A stretch of 64,000 nt of DNA from Lysobacterales bacterium. GTDB taxonomy: Bacteria > Pseudomonadota > Gammaproteobacteria > Xanthomonadales > Rhodanobacteraceae. The position numbers and the translations under genes are program-made. Location of the stretch: the NCBI GenBank assembly GCA_017305055.1, contig JAFKMZ010000009.1:37087-101086 (forward strand). Direction: 5' to 3'. Below the pieces are notes generated by a model. It made no database searches. It was given only the letters and a program-made list of their open reading frames with translations, and was not told where the DNA came from. This document shows positions 47,398 through 57,104 of this stretch, one piece after another. Within the stretch, counting starts at the first letter, position 1; every line of letters starts with the position of its first letter.

Positions 47398-48174
47398 ATG
47401 ACCCTGCTGGACCTGCCCCCCTGGAACGTGGTGCTGGGACTGGTGGCCTGGCTGCTGGTCCTGGCCTTCCTGCCCTGGTGGCTCGGGTTGTCGTTGTTGC
47501 TGGCCGTGACCGCGCTGCTGCTCCTGCTGCGGCCGCGCCTGCCGGACGAACATGCCCGCCTGTTGCGCTGGGGCCTGCGCTGGGGCCTGCCCGGCATGCT
47601 GCTGTCCCTGCAACGTGCACTTGGCGGCGACGCGCTGGCCTGGACCATCGCCCTGCTCGGCGCGTTGACCGGCTACATGCTCGTGGTCGGCCTGGAGCTG
47701 TGGCTCGATCGTGACCTGGTCCGCGAGCCGCTGCAGCCGGCAGGAACGCCGCAAGCCGCCCCGGCGGAGGAGTGGCCGGGGCGCCTCATGCAGTCGGCCC
47801 TCGGTCCGCCGGTGGAACTCATCGAGCTCGACGTGCCGCAGTGGCGAGATGCCGGGAGCGAACTGCCCGATCCCTGGGGCGGGCACGCGCGCTATGCCGA
47901 TGGTGGCTACGTGTTTGCCGGCCGGCGGCGGATCGACGGTGTGGCCGCGCGTGCCTGCTTCAGCCCCGACGGGCGCTGGTTCGCCGCGCCGGTCGCGCGC
48001 GGCGCGGGTGTGTTGTTGTGGGATCGCCGGCACGACCGCGAGCACCGCCTGCGCCGCTGGCTGCTGGCCGGCTGGTACCGCGAGCAACCCTGGCTGCAGC
48101 GGCGTCCCGAGGCACCGCCCTGCACGCTGCACCAGGTGCTGGGTACCGACGAGGTGACCGGTGGTGAAGACTGA
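47398..48174 (+). CDS. Predicted inner-membrane protein of unknown function
   Basis: A 258-residue protein, not recognised. Three or four hydrophobic segments occupy the N-terminal 105 residues (LVAWLLVLAFLPWWLGLSLL, TALLLLLRP, AWTIALLGALTGYMLVVG). The remaining 150 residues are soluble, with paired tryptophans and arginines (LRRWLLAGWYREQPWLQRRP) and a FSPDGRWFAAPV segment reminiscent of one beta-propeller blade. It starts 21 bp after purL and may be cotranscribed with it. Confidence 0.7.
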   Translation: MTLLDLPPWNVVLGLVAWLLVLAFLPWWLGLSLLLAVTALLLLLRPRLPDEHARLLRWGLRWGLPGMLLSLQRALGGDALAWTIALLGALTGYMLVVGLELWLDRDLVREPLQPAGTPQAAPAEEWPGRLMQSALGPPVELIELDVPQWRDAGSELPDPWGGHARYADGGYVFAGRRRIDGVAARACFSPDGRWFAAPVARGAGVLLWDRRHDREHRLRRWLLAGWYREQPWLQRRPEAPPCTLHQVLGTDEVTGGED

Positions 48175-48225
48175 CGCCCGCTACACTGGCGGCCGGTTTC
48201 ATGCCGTGCCCGGTCCACGCTGATC

Positions 48226-49146
48226 ATGTCGCCACCCTCTTCACCCGCGGCCAGCCGCCTGCTCAGCGTCATCGTCGTGGCTGCCGACAGCGGGCCGGCC
48301 CTGCGCGAATGCATACGCAACGTGCTTGATTGGCCGCTGCGCCTGGAATTGCTGGTGCTGGACAACGCCTCCAACGACGGCGTGCCACAAGCCGCGGCCC
48401 GGGCCTGGGCGCACGACCCCCGTCTGCAGGTGATCTACAACCGCGAAAATCTCGGCTTTGGCACGGCGGTCAATCGCGGCGCGGCGCAGTCCAGCGGCGA
48501 TGTCCTGCTGGTGCTCAATCCGGATTGCATGTTGGCGGCACCTGGCGCCACGCGCTTGCTGGAAGTGCTGGACAGCGATACGGACATTGGCCTGGTTGGC
48601 GCCGTGACCTGCAATGCCCAGGGCAAACCCGATCCGGCGTCGTGGCGCCGCGACCCGCTGTTCCGGCGCGCGGTGGCCAGCATGCTCGGCCTCGCCCGCG
48701 CCGGGGTCAACATCACCCGGCCGCTGCCCGACCACCCGGTCGACGCCGAAGCAGTATCGGGCGCGCTCATGCTGCTGCCGCGTCGGGTCTTCGAGCGCGT
48801 CGGCGGCTTCGATCCTGGGTACTTCCTGCATTGCGAGGATCTGGACCTGTGCCGCCGGGTCCGCGATACCGGCCTGCGCGTGGTCCTGGCCGCGGACGTG
48901 CACGTGCTGCACGCCAAGGGCGGCTCCAGCGCGCATCGCCCGATCTTCGTCAGCCGGCACAAGCACCGTGGCATGTGGCGCTGGTTCCGCAAGTTCGATC
49001 CCGCCGCGCGCAACCCGCTGCTGGCGGGGCTGGTGTGGCTGGGCATCTGGGCGCACTTCGCGCTGCAGCTGCCGATCCTGTTCGCGCGCAAACTGCTGCG
49101 TCGACCCGGCGGCAACCGGCATGGTGAACCCGGGCGCGGCCAATGA
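48226..49146 (+). CDS. Glycosyltransferase family 2 (rhamnosyltransferase-like)
   Basis: A 306-residue GT-A glycosyltransferase. The nucleotide-sugar site is SVIVVAADSG and LLVLDNASNDG; the NRENLGFGTAVNRG and LLVLNPDCM (metal-binding DxD equivalent) segments and GGFDPGYFLHCEDLDLCRR are typical of the WbbL/rhamnosyltransferase group. An amphipathic or membrane-bound tail follows (LQLPILFARKLLRRP). It probably adds a sugar to a surface polysaccharide. TACACT at 48182-48187 may be its -10 element. Confidence 0.88.
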   Translation: MSPPSSPAASRLLSVIVVAADSGPALRECIRNVLDWPLRLELLVLDNASNDGVPQAAARAWAHDPRLQVIYNRENLGFGTAVNRGAAQSSGDVLLVLNPDCMLAAPGATRLLEVLDSDTDIGLVGAVTCNAQGKPDPASWRRDPLFRRAVASMLGLARAGVNITRPLPDHPVDAEAVSGALMLLPRRVFERVGGFDPGYFLHCEDLDLCRRVRDTGLRVVLAADVHVLHAKGGSSAHRPIFVSRHKHRGMWRWFRKFDPAARNPLLAGLVWLGIWAHFALQLPILFARKLLRRPGGNRHGEPGRGQ

Positions 49147-49246
49147 AGCACGCGCCGCAACGGTCGCCACGCCAGCCTGATGGAGCCTGCACGGCGGCAG
49201 AGTCCAAGCCGCCGTCGCGGCGGAACGCCATGTGGATGGGCGGCCG

Positions 49247-50149
49247 ATGATGCCGGCCGGCCACCCACAACGCATGACGCTGCTGGCCACCATGGCCCTC
49301 TTGGCAGTGACCGCGGTCTGGGGCTCGACCTTCGTCATGATCAAAGACCTGCTGGCGCGCATGTCCGTGGTCGACTTCCTCGCCGTGCGCTATGCGATCG
49401 GCGCGGTGGCGGCACTGGTCCTGTTTGCCGGCCCGGTGCGGCGGCTCGGGCGCGCGCAACTCGCGCGGGGCCTGCTGCTCGGCGTGCTCTACGGCCTGGG
49501 CCAGTTGCTGCAGACCTGGGGCCTGGCCCTGATCGCGCCCAGCGTCAGCGGCTTCGTCACCGGCACCTATGTGATCTTCACCCCGATCCTCGCCACCATC
49601 CTGCTGCGCCAGCGCATGGCGCCGATGGTATGGGCAGCAGTGGCCATGGCCACGCTGGGCCTGGGCCTGCTGACCCTGCGTGGCTTTGCCGTCGGCACCG
49701 GAGTGTGGCTGACCTTGGCCGCTGCCATGCTCTATGCGCTGCAGATCATCGGTCTCAGCCGCTGGTCGCGGCCCGGCGACACCCTGGGCCTGTCGGCGGT
49801 GCAGATGCTGGCCATTGCCGTGGTCTGTGGCGCCGCCACCCTGCCGCACGGCCCAGCCCTGCCACCGGATCCTGGCGCCTGGCTGGCCGTGCTGTACATG
49901 GCGCTGGTGGCCGGGGTCCTGGCGATGATCCTGCAGACCTGGGCGCAGGCCCACCTGTCGGCCACGCGCAGCGCGATCATGATGACCGGCGAGCCGCTGT
50001 TTGCCGCCGCGTTCGCCGTGGCCTTCGGCAGCGACCTGCTCACCTGGCGCATGTTGCTCGGCGGCGGTCTGATCGTCGCGGCGATGGCGCTGGTGGAGTG
50101 GAAGCCCGGCCGCCAGCCGGCCCCTGCCCCTTTGGGTCCGGAACCGTAG
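49247..50149 (+). CDS. DMT-superfamily EamA transporter
   Basis: A roughly 300-residue exporter with ten membrane helices in two EamA repeats. The first has AVWGSTFVMIKDLL and FLAVRYAIGAVAAL, the second TLAAAMLYALQIIGLSRWS and RSAIMMTGEPLFAAAFA, all typical of the RhaT/EamA group that exports amino acids or metabolites. The start is uncertain: ATG at 49247 is used; GTG at 49232 and ATG at 49274 are in frame. It converges on hda with 17 bp between. Confidence 0.85.
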   Translation: MMPAGHPQRMTLLATMALLAVTAVWGSTFVMIKDLLARMSVVDFLAVRYAIGAVAALVLFAGPVRRLGRAQLARGLLLGVLYGLGQLLQTWGLALIAPSVSGFVTGTYVIFTPILATILLRQRMAPMVWAAVAMATLGLGLLTLRGFAVGTGVWLTLAAAMLYALQIIGLSRWSRPGDTLGLSAVQMLAIAVVCGAATLPHGPALPPDPGAWLAVLYMALVAGVLAMILQTWAQAHLSATRSAIMMTGEPLFAAAFAVAFGSDLLTWRMLLGGGLIVAAMALVEWKPGRQPAPAPLGPEP

Positions 50150-50166
50150 CACGGCAGCCATTCCAG

Positions 50167-50925
50167 TCACGGCGCCGGCGGGACGGACTCCTGATGCAGG
50201 AAGTCGCGCAGGAACGGCACCGTGATGCGCCGCTGTGCGGCCAGGGAAGCGCGATCGAGGCGGTCGAGCAGGTCGAGCAACGTGCCCAGGTCGCGGGCAT
50301 GATGGGTGAACAGCCAGTCCAGCACGCTGTCCTCGAGCTGGATCCCGCGCCCGGTGGCGTAGCGCTTGAGCACGGCGCGGCGCGCGGTGGCATCCAGGGG
50401 CTTGAGCGCAAACCGGATGCAGGCGCCCAGGCGCGAGCGCAGGTCGGGCAATTGAATGCCAAGCTGGCCGGGCGCTGCCGACGCCGCAAACAACAAGTCG
50501 AGCTGGCCTGCGCGGGCGCGGTTGTAAAGATCGAACAGGGCGTGCTCGGCGGCGGCGTTCCCGGCCACCGCATCGAGGTCGTCCAGCGCCAGCAGCGTAT
50601 TGCCGGGCGCGGCCTGCAGCGCCTCCTCCGGATCGGCGAGCGCCGCCAGCGGCACGTATTGCGCACGGCGCGGTGCCGTTGCCGGCAGGCGCGCATCCGC
50701 CGCCGCATCGCCATCGGCCCGGGCCGCGATGTGCGCCTGGCAGGCGGCCATCAGCAAATGGCTGCGGCCGCTGCCCTGCGGACCATGCAGGTACACCCAG
50801 GGTGCGCCCTCGCCAAGCGCCAGCGCGCGCACAGCCGCGACGGCGGCGGCATTCGGCCCCGGACAAAAATGTTCGAAGCGCTGCCGACGCGGCCAGCGCA
50901 GGACCAGGGGCAGCTGGGCGGTCAC
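50167..50925 (-). CDS. hda: DnaA regulatory inactivator Hda
   Basis: A 252-residue AAA+ protein that, with the DNA-loaded sliding clamp, makes DnaA hydrolyse its ATP. The N-terminal QLPLVL is the clamp-binding motif. The Walker A-like GPQGSGRSHLLMA has arginine in place of lysine, as in other Hda proteins, and TLLALDDLDAV is the Walker B. Arginine-rich sensor regions follow (RFALKPLDATARRAVL). The GTG at 50925 is the start: it overlaps the perM stop (GTGA), and a longer frame reads into perM. Confidence 0.93.
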   Translation of the reverse strand: MTAQLPLVLRWPRRQRFEHFCPGPNAAAVAAVRALALGEGAPWVYLHGPQGSGRSHLLMAACQAHIAARADGDAAADARLPATAPRRAQYVPLAALADPEEALQAAPGNTLLALDDLDAVAGNAAAEHALFDLYNRARAGQLDLLFAASAAPGQLGIQLPDLRSRLGACIRFALKPLDATARRAVLKRYATGRGIQLEDSVLDWLFTHHARDLGTLLDLLDRLDRASLAAQRRITVPFLRDFLHQESVPPAP

Positions 50926-52115
50926 GTCGCGCCTGGCTTCCCCGGTGCGGAAGGCGCCGCCGGCCCGTCCGCAGGGCCGTTCGTTTCCGTGACCTCGACC
51001 TTGCCGCCCCCGCGCAATTTGACATCGACCTCCGCCACCACCGGGTCGCCCCGGCCGCTCTCGGTGTACAGGTCGCTCAGGCGGTAGCGTTCCAGCAGGT
51101 AGCGCAGCAGCACCATGATCACCGAGGCCGCCGGCAGGGCCAGCAGCATGCCGAGGAAGCCGAACAGGTAGCCGCCGGCCATGACCGCGAAGATCACCGC
51201 CACCGGATGCAGGCCGATCTTGTCGCCGACCAGTTTGGGCACCAGCACATAGCCCTCGAGCAGCTGGCCGAGGGCAAACACGCCGCACACCAGCAGCAGG
51301 TGCAGCCAGTCACCGTATTGCACCAGCACGGCCACGATGGCGGCGACGAAGCCGATGATGAAGCCGAGGTAGGGCACGAAGCTCAGCAAGCCGGCCACCA
51401 TGCCGATCAGGGGCCCGACGCTCAGGCCGGCCAGCGCCAGCCCGGCGCCGTAGAACGCGCCAAGGGCCAGCATCACCAGCAACTGGCCGCGCACAAAGGC
51501 GCCAAGGATCGCATCCGATTCGCGCGCCAGGTGCGCGATGGTCGGCTGGATCGAACGCGGCAACATGTGGTCGATGGTGGCCACCAGCCGGTCCCAGTCG
51601 CGCAGCAGGTAGAACGCCACCACGGGCACCAGCACGAAATTGGTCAGCCACAGCACCAGGTGCATGCTGGAGCTGGTGACCTTGCCCAGCAGGAGCCCGG
51701 CGAGGTTGCCGGCCGAACTGAGATGGGTCTTGAGATACCCCAGCAGCTGCTCGCCGCTCAGCACATCGGCATCCAGGTGCAGGTGGGACTGCAGCCACGG
51801 CCAGGCGGTGTGCTGCGCCCACGCCGCGTAGGCCGGCAGGTTGCTGACCAGGCGCTCCACCTGGCGCGCGACCAGCGGAATCAGCAGCAGCAGCACGCCG
51901 GCAAAGGCCAGCAGCAGCACCAGGAACACGATGGTGGCGGCCCAGTTGCGGCCCAGGCCCCAGCGTTCCAGACGGTCGGCCATCGGATCACCCAGGTAGC
52001 CGAGCATGGCGCCGATGGCAAACGGCATCAGCACCGGCCCGAGCAGCCACACCAGGAACAGGATGCACACGGCGATGCCGACCAGTTGCCAACGGTGGGC
52101 GGATTCCTGGGTCAC
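50922..52115 (-). CDS. AI-2E/PerM family membrane transporter
   Basis: A 397-residue membrane protein of the PerM/AI-2 exporter family with about eight helices. Family features are LLGPVLMPFAIGAMLGYLGDP, the long soluble segment 60-150, RGQLLVMLALGAFYGAGLAL, FVPYLGFIIGF and LGMLLALPAASVIMVLLRY. The GTG at 52115 has AGGAG 8 bases upstream and is preferred to earlier in-frame starts. The substrate is unknown. Its overlap with hda by GTGA is a conserved arrangement in this group. Confidence 0.9.
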   Translation of the reverse strand: MTQESAHRWQLVGIAVCILFLVWLLGPVLMPFAIGAMLGYLGDPMADRLERWGLGRNWAATIVFLVLLLAFAGVLLLLIPLVARQVERLVSNLPAYAAWAQHTAWPWLQSHLHLDADVLSGEQLLGYLKTHLSSAGNLAGLLLGKVTSSSMHLVLWLTNFVLVPVVAFYLLRDWDRLVATIDHMLPRSIQPTIAHLARESDAILGAFVRGQLLVMLALGAFYGAGLALAGLSVGPLIGMVAGLLSFVPYLGFIIGFVAAIVAVLVQYGDWLHLLLVCGVFALGQLLEGYVLVPKLVGDKIGLHPVAVIFAVMAGGYLFGFLGMLLALPAASVIMVLLRYLLERYRLSDLYTESGRGDPVVAEVDVKLRGGGKVEVTETNGPADGPAAPSAPGKPGAT

Positions 52116-52242
52116 GCGGGTGCTCCTGGCGGGTGGTACGGCATCAGGCACTGGGCACGGCATGAGCCACAGCGCACCACCCATGTCGCCACGGTGCGCC
52201 ACCCTCGAATCATACCCGTCGTCCCCGCGGCCGGCATGGGCC

Positions 52243-53226
52243 TCAGCGCAACCAGCGCAGGGTCACGTCGGCACCCGCATGCGGTGTCCCCTGCAGCAGG
52301 ACGTGCCCGTTGGCGGCGAGGTTCGCGGCCAGGCCAGCCAGCGGCATGGCAGCCTGGACCTGAAGCAGCACACCATCACCCTGCGCACCAAGGGTATCCA
52401 CCTGGCGTACCGCAGGGTCTCCGCGCAGCGCAGCCAGCAGCCTGGCGTAGTCCATGGCCGAGCGCAGGCCGTCCACCCACAGCTTGCCCTCGCTCACGCT
52501 GGCGCCGACCACGTTGAGCTGGGTGTTCACGCGCGCGGCCAGGCCGGCTCCGGCCGCGGCAAGCAACTGGTCCTCGGTGGCGGCGCGGTCGCTCCAGCGC
52601 TGGATCTGGCCACCAGCCACCAGGGTCCAATCCGCCCCACCCGGGTGCAAGCGGCCCAGCAGCACCAGACCGGTGTGGTAGTGCTGGTCGACCTGCGCCA
52701 GGGCCTGCGGGTCCGCACTGGCCAGGCGCTCCAGGTCCGGTGCCGTACCGGCCTGCGGATAGGCCACGGTGACCCCCTTGGCCCCCGCCGCCGCGGCGAG
52801 GTGTTCCAGCGCGGCCTGGTCGAACAGCGCGCCATCGGTCCCCTGCACCAGCAGCAACACCGGCGGCCGGGCGCCGACGCTGGCAAAACCCAGCTGTGCC
52901 ACCACCCGCTGCACGGCGGCCGGGGCAAAGTCCACCTGCAGGCGGATGCCATCGTTGGCGCGTTGGTACTGGTATTTCTGCACCAGGGAAGAGGCGCCCT
53001 GCAAGGCATCGGCATAGCCGGGCTTGTCGCGCAGGTCCTGGCCGCCGGCCACCCGCGCCAGCACCTGGGCCAGCGCGCTGGCAAAGGCGTCATTGCGCTG
53101 CGCGTCGCTGGTATCCGGCACCGGCACCACCACCGAATAAGCTGAGGTCGCGGCCTGGGCGCGGGCGGTGGAACACCAGCCACCACCAAGCAGCAGGGCA
53201 ACGAGCAACAAGCACGACCAGCGCAT
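52243..53226 (-). CDS. DUF2066 exported protein
   Basis: A 327-residue protein with a signal peptide ([18 protein letters not shown]). The mature part begins [20 protein letters not shown] and continues with [11 protein letters not shown], the signature of DUF2066 proteins, which lie next to purM in many gammaproteobacteria. The function is unknown. A cysteine at GGGWCST could be a lipobox-like site, but the spacing is not ideal. Start at 53226 is uncertain by a few codons. Confidence 0.85.
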   Translation of the reverse strand: MRWSCLLLVALLLGGGWCSTARAQAATSAYSVVVPVPDTSDAQRNDAFASALAQVLARVAGGQDLRDKPGYADALQGASSLVQKYQYQRANDGIRLQVDFAPAAVQRVVAQLGFASVGARPPVLLLVQGTDGALFDQAALEHLAAAAGAKGVTVAYPQAGTAPDLERLASADPQALAQVDQHYHTGLVLLGRLHPGGADWTLVAGGQIQRWSDRAATEDQLLAAAGAGLAARVNTQLNVVGASVSEGKLWVDGLRSAMDYARLLAALRGDPAVRQVDTLGAQGDGVLLQVQAAMPLAGLAANLAANGHVLLQGTPHAGADVTLRWLR

Positions 53227-53364
53227 GGGCGGCACGACTCCTGGGAAACTCAAGGCCGCAGTCTGCCCAATCGGACCGCCAGCGTCCATCATCCGGTGCC
53301 CGCAGCTGCGGCCCGGCGGCCTGGCCCTGATAAACTGGCACGCTCTTCGCTGGCGGTGCTTGCC

Positions 53365-54417
53365 ATGTCAGATGCCCTCTCCTACCGCTCGGCCGGCGTC
53401 GATATCGATGCCGGCAACGCGGTGGTCGAACGTATCAAGCCGCTGGTGCAGCGCACCGCGCGGGCCGAGGTCATGGGCGGGCTCGGCGGCTTTGGCGGCC
53501 TGTTCGACCTCTCCGGCCGCTACCGCGAACCCGTGCTGGTATCCGGTACCGATGGCGTCGGCACCAAGCTGAAGCTGGCCCAGGCCATGGGCCGACACGA
53601 CACGATCGGCATCGACCTGGTCGCCATGTGCGTCAACGACGTGCTGGTGCCGGGCGCCGAGCCGCTGTTCTTTCTCGACTACTTTGCCACCGGCAAGCTC
53701 GACGTGGACACCACGGTGGCCGTGGTCGGCGGCATCGCGCGCGGCTGCGAGCTGGCCGGCTGCGCCCTGATCGGCGGCGAGACCGCCGAGATGCCGGACA
53801 TGTACCCCGCCGGCGAATACGACCTGGCCGGCTTCACCGTCGGCGCGGTGGAGAAATCCGCCATGCTCACTGGCGCCGCCATCGCCGCCGGGGACGTCGT
53901 GCTCGGTGTAGCCTCCTCGGGCCCACATTCCAACGGCTACTCGCTGATCCGCCGGATCCTCGAGCGCGCCGGCTGCGCGCCGGAGAGCGGAAAGCTGGAC
54001 CTGGATCTCGGCGGCGTGAGCCTGGGCGAGGCGCTGCTGGCGCCGACCACGATCTACGTCAAGCCCATGCTGGAGCTGCTGCGCAGCCACCCCGGAGAGG
54101 TCCACGGCATGGCCCACATCACCGGTGGCGGGCTCAAGGAAAACATCATCCGCGTGGTTCCCGCGGCGCTCGGCCTGCATCTGGATGCCTCCGCCCTGGT
54201 GCTGCCACCGGTATTCGACTGGCTGCAGCGCGAAGGCAACGTGGCCCGCGAGGAGATGTGGCGCACGTTCAACTGCGGCATCGGTTTCACCCTCATCGTG
54301 CCCGCCGCCAGCGTGGGCGGGATCGGCACGCAACTTGCGGCGCACGGGCTCGCCAGCACGGTGGTCGGCAGCGTGGTGCCGGTCGCCAAGGGCGGCGAAC
54401 GCGTGCGGATCGACTGA
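53365..54417 (+). CDS. purM: Phosphoribosylformylglycinamidine cyclo-ligase
   Basis: A 350-residue enzyme that closes the imidazole ring (FGAM to AIR). It begins [18 protein letters not shown], with [56 protein letters not shown] and [12 protein letters not shown]; all family motifs and the ATP-site residues are present. It is divergent from DUF2066 and followed by purN after 3 bp. Confidence 0.97.
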   Translation: MSDALSYRSAGVDIDAGNAVVERIKPLVQRTARAEVMGGLGGFGGLFDLSGRYREPVLVSGTDGVGTKLKLAQAMGRHDTIGIDLVAMCVNDVLVPGAEPLFFLDYFATGKLDVDTTVAVVGGIARGCELAGCALIGGETAEMPDMYPAGEYDLAGFTVGAVEKSAMLTGAAIAAGDVVLGVASSGPHSNGYSLIRRILERAGCAPESGKLDLDLGGVSLGEALLAPTTIYVKPMLELLRSHPGEVHGMAHITGGGLKENIIRVVPAALGLHLDASALVLPPVFDWLQREGNVAREEMWRTFNCGIGFTLIVPAASVGGIGTQLAAHGLASTVVGSVVPVAKGGERVRID

Positions 54418-54420
54418 GCC

Positions 54421-55104
54421 GTGACTCCGGGCAACATGCAACCCCGGCCACGGGTGGCCGTGCTGGCTTCCGGCCGCGGCAGCAACCTGGCAGCGCTGCT
54501 GGCGGCACGCGAGCGCGGCGGGCTGGCTGCGGATTTCGTGCTGGTGGGCAGCGACAAGGCCGACGCGCCCGCGCTGCGCCTGGCCGAAGCCGCCGGCGTA
54601 CCCACCGTGGCCCTGGCGCCGAAGGCTTATCCCGACCGGCGCAGCTTCGATCGCGATCTGCTGCAGCGGGTCACCGACAGCGGCGCGCAATGGCTGGTGC
54701 TGGCCGGTTACATGCGCGTGCTGGATGGTGAGGCCCTACGGCCCTGGGTCGGCCGCGCGATCAACATCCATCCGTCCCTGCTGCCCAAGTACCGCGGCCT
54801 GCACACCCACCGCCGTGTACTCGAGGCGGGGGATCGGGAGCACGGCGCCAGCGTGCACTTCGTCACCGCCGAGCTCGACGGCGGCCCGGTGATTGCCCAG
54901 GCCCGCCTGCGTACCGAGGCCGGCGACAGCGAGGAGGCGCTGGCCGCGCGCCTGCTGCCTCTGGAGCATCGGCTGCTGCCTGCAGTATTGACGCTGCTGC
55001 TCGGCGGCCGTCTGCGCTACCGGGATGGGCAAGTGTGGCTGGACGGCAATGCCCTGCCCGCACCGCTGCTGCTGGGGCCCGACGGACTGCACGCCGCGGC
55101 CTGA
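54421..55104 (+). CDS. purN: Phosphoribosylglycinamide formyltransferase
   Basis: A 227-residue enzyme that transfers a formyl group from 10-formyl-tetrahydrofolate to GAR. Motifs: VLASGRGSNLAALL, LVLAGYMRVL, INIHPSLLPKYRGLHTHRRV with the catalytic His, and ASVHFVTAELDGGPVIAQ. The GTG start lies 3 bp after purM. The C-terminal 30 residues (GNALPAPLLLGPDGLHAAA) exceed E. coli PurN. Confidence 0.95.
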   Translation: MTPGNMQPRPRVAVLASGRGSNLAALLAARERGGLAADFVLVGSDKADAPALRLAEAAGVPTVALAPKAYPDRRSFDRDLLQRVTDSGAQWLVLAGYMRVLDGEALRPWVGRAINIHPSLLPKYRGLHTHRRVLEAGDREHGASVHFVTAELDGGPVIAQARLRTEAGDSEEALAARLLPLEHRLLPAVLTLLLGGRLRYRDGQVWLDGNALPAPLLLGPDGLHAAA

Positions 55105-55152
55105 GGGCACCGGCACCGCCGGCGTTCAGTCGGCCACTGCCACACTGGCCAC

Positions 55153-55863
55153 ATGAAATCCCTTGCCCTGCTGTTTGGCGTACTCGGTGTGACCGCCCTG
55201 GCCGGCGGCACGCATGCCGCACCAGCGCCGGCACCACCGGCGCCCTTTACCGCCACCTACCAGGTGGAGCGCGACGGCCAGGACATGGGCGTGGCCACGG
55301 TCACGCTGCAGCGCGCCGACGATGGCAGCTGGGTCTATCGCAAGGACGTCAGCGGCACCAAGGGCCTGGCGGCGCTGCTCAACGCCAGCATGCATGAAAG
55401 CTCCCGCCTGCGCTGGCACGACGGCATGCCCGAGGCGCTGAGCTACGATTATGAGTTGCAGGCGCTCAAGCGCAAGCAGCGCCACCTGCAGGTGGACTGG
55501 GCGGCCAACCAGGTGACCGTGCAGGATGGCAAGCGCGACTCGAGCTATCCCGCCGAGCCGGGCATGGTCGAGCGCAACACCCTGCCGCTGGCCCTGGGTC
55601 TGGCGCTGCGCCAGGGCCAGCGCGAGGTGGCCTTGCCGGTGGCGGTACGCCAGCGGGTGGAGCGCCAGCAGTTCAAGGTAGTCGGCACCCAGGCAGTCGA
55701 CGTGCCCGCCGGCCATTTCGACGCCCTGCATGTCGAGCGCACCGATGCCGACCGCGGCTTCACCGCGTGGTATGTGCCCAAGCGCTATCCGCTGCCGGTC
55801 AAACTCGCGCAGACCGAAGGCGGCAGCATGACGATGGAGCTCGTGAGCTTCACGTCTTCCTGA
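55153..55863 (+). CDS. DUF3108 exported protein
   Basis: A 236-residue protein with a signal peptide (LLFGVLGVTALAGGTHA). The mature part resembles DUF3108: FTATYQVERDGQDMGVATVTL, SYDYELQALKRKQRHLQVDW and TAWYVPKRYPLPVKL. Such proteins are predicted lipid-binding beta-sheet proteins of the periplasm; the function is unknown. It follows purN by 48 bp, an arrangement common in Xanthomonadales. Confidence 0.85.
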   Translation: MKSLALLFGVLGVTALAGGTHAAPAPAPPAPFTATYQVERDGQDMGVATVTLQRADDGSWVYRKDVSGTKGLAALLNASMHESSRLRWHDGMPEALSYDYELQALKRKQRHLQVDWAANQVTVQDGKRDSSYPAEPGMVERNTLPLALGLALRQGQREVALPVAVRQRVERQQFKVVGTQAVDVPAGHFDALHVERTDADRGFTAWYVPKRYPLPVKLAQTEGGSMTMELVSFTSS

Positions 55864-55957
55864 GTCCCTGCCAGGCGGCGGAGGGCTCGCGCAGCCACGG
55901 GTCACGGCGTCGGCCGATCGGGGACATCCCGCCGGCACCAGCCATCGTGCCGCCCAC

Positions 55958-56926
55958 CTATGCAGGTGCGTCGGACACGTAGCGCATGGCGACATCGCAG
56001 CGTGCGTACTCGGCACCGTAACGGGCCATGATGCCCTCGTCGTGCCGGAAACCGAGCTTCTCGTACAGGTGCACGGCTGCGGCGCAACGCTTGTTGGTGA
56101 GCAGGAACAGCGGATCGGCATGCAGTGCCGTCGCACGCTCGATGAGTGCGCGCAGCAGCATCTCGCCGGCCTTCAGGCCACGCGCACTCTCGCGTACGCC
56201 CAGCTTGGTCAGCTCCATGGCGCGACCCGGCTTGACCGGCATGAGTGCGCCGGCGCCCACGATGCCCAGCCCGCGCGCCTCGACAAACAGGATCGTGCCG
56301 CCGGCGTCGATGATCTTTTCGCGTGGATGCTCCAGCGCCTCGGCATCAGGCGCCTCGAGCTGGAACATGGCCTCGATCCACTCGCGGTTGATGTCGCGGA
56401 AGGCGCCGGCCAGGGTGTCGTCGTATTCGCGCAGCGTCAGCACCTCGGGCCTCGCACTGGCCGCCCGTGCCTCCAGCGGCGCTTCCGCCAGCGCCGCCTC
56501 CAGCGCGTCGACCTGTTGCATGAAGGCGGCCAGCCGGTCCGGCGACAGCGCCACCAGCGCCTCTTCCAGCGCCGGCACCACACGCAAACAGGCCCGTGCG
56601 TAGGCCGCCTGCCCTGCTGCGGTCAGCGCGACCGCGCGCTTGCGCTGGTCCGCGCACGGCCGGGAGGTCACCAGGCCCAAGTCAGCCAGCTGGCGCACGC
56701 TGCGCGTGATGCCAGGCTGGCTGATGCCGATCGCCTGCACCAGCTCGCCGATGCTCAGCGTGTGCCCATCCAGCGCGGCCAATACCGGCATGTGGCTCGG
56801 TTGCATCGGCAACCCCGCTGCCACCGTCACCTGCGCCGCCCCGGCCTGCAGGCGCTCGCCCAGGCGCTTCAGGCGGCTGCCCAGATAGCCCGGCCCGAGG
56901 GTTGACAGAAGATCGCTTTCCATCAT
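55958..56926 (-). CDS. MarR-type regulator fused to a GNAT acetyltransferase
   Basis: A 322-residue fusion. Residues 1-160 form a MarR winged-helix domain (LPMQPSHMPVLAAL, ISQPGITRSVRQLADLGLVT, DQRKRAVALTAAG). Residues 165-320 form a GNAT domain with the acetyl-CoA loop RGLKAGEMLLRALIERA and the C-terminal YEKLGFRHDEG. MarR-GNAT fusions occur widely; ligand and acetyl acceptor are unknown. The start lies close behind the palindrome GTTATATAAC and has no ribosome binding site. Two ATGs (56926, 56923) are possible. Confidence 0.9.
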   Translation of the reverse strand: MMESDLLSTLGPGYLGSRLKRLGERLQAGAAQVTVAAGLPMQPSHMPVLAALDGHTLSIGELVQAIGISQPGITRSVRQLADLGLVTSRPCADQRKRAVALTAAGQAAYARACLRVVPALEEALVALSPDRLAAFMQQVDALEAALAEAPLEARAASARPEVLTLREYDDTLAGAFRDINREWIEAMFQLEAPDAEALEHPREKIIDAGGTILFVEARGLGIVGAGALMPVKPGRAMELTKLGVRESARGLKAGEMLLRALIERATALHADPLFLLTNKRCAAAVHLYEKLGFRHDEGIMARYGAEYARCDVAMRYVSDAPA

Positions 56927-56937
56927 TTACATCACGC

Positions 56938-56947
56938 GTTATATAAC
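56938..56947. promoter_or_regulatory. Palindrome GTTATATAAC, probable promoter/operator of the MarR-GNAT gene
   Basis: A perfect 10-bp palindrome covering a TATA-type -10 element. It lies only 12 bases before the ATG, so the transcript would have almost no leader, which fits the missing ribosome binding site. Binding of the encoded MarR domain here would give autorepression. Confidence 0.45.
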
Positions 56948-57104
56948 CGACATGCAAAATAGCGCGAAAGCCGGCAATCAGCAAGCGGCAGCCCTCGCCC
57001 CGCCTTGCTGGCACTGCCACACCTCGTCCTCCAGGTCCTGTCAGCCACTCCGATCAGCCCGCTGCGGCTGGTGAACACCAGTGAATCCGCGCGCGGCTGT
57101 GTGC

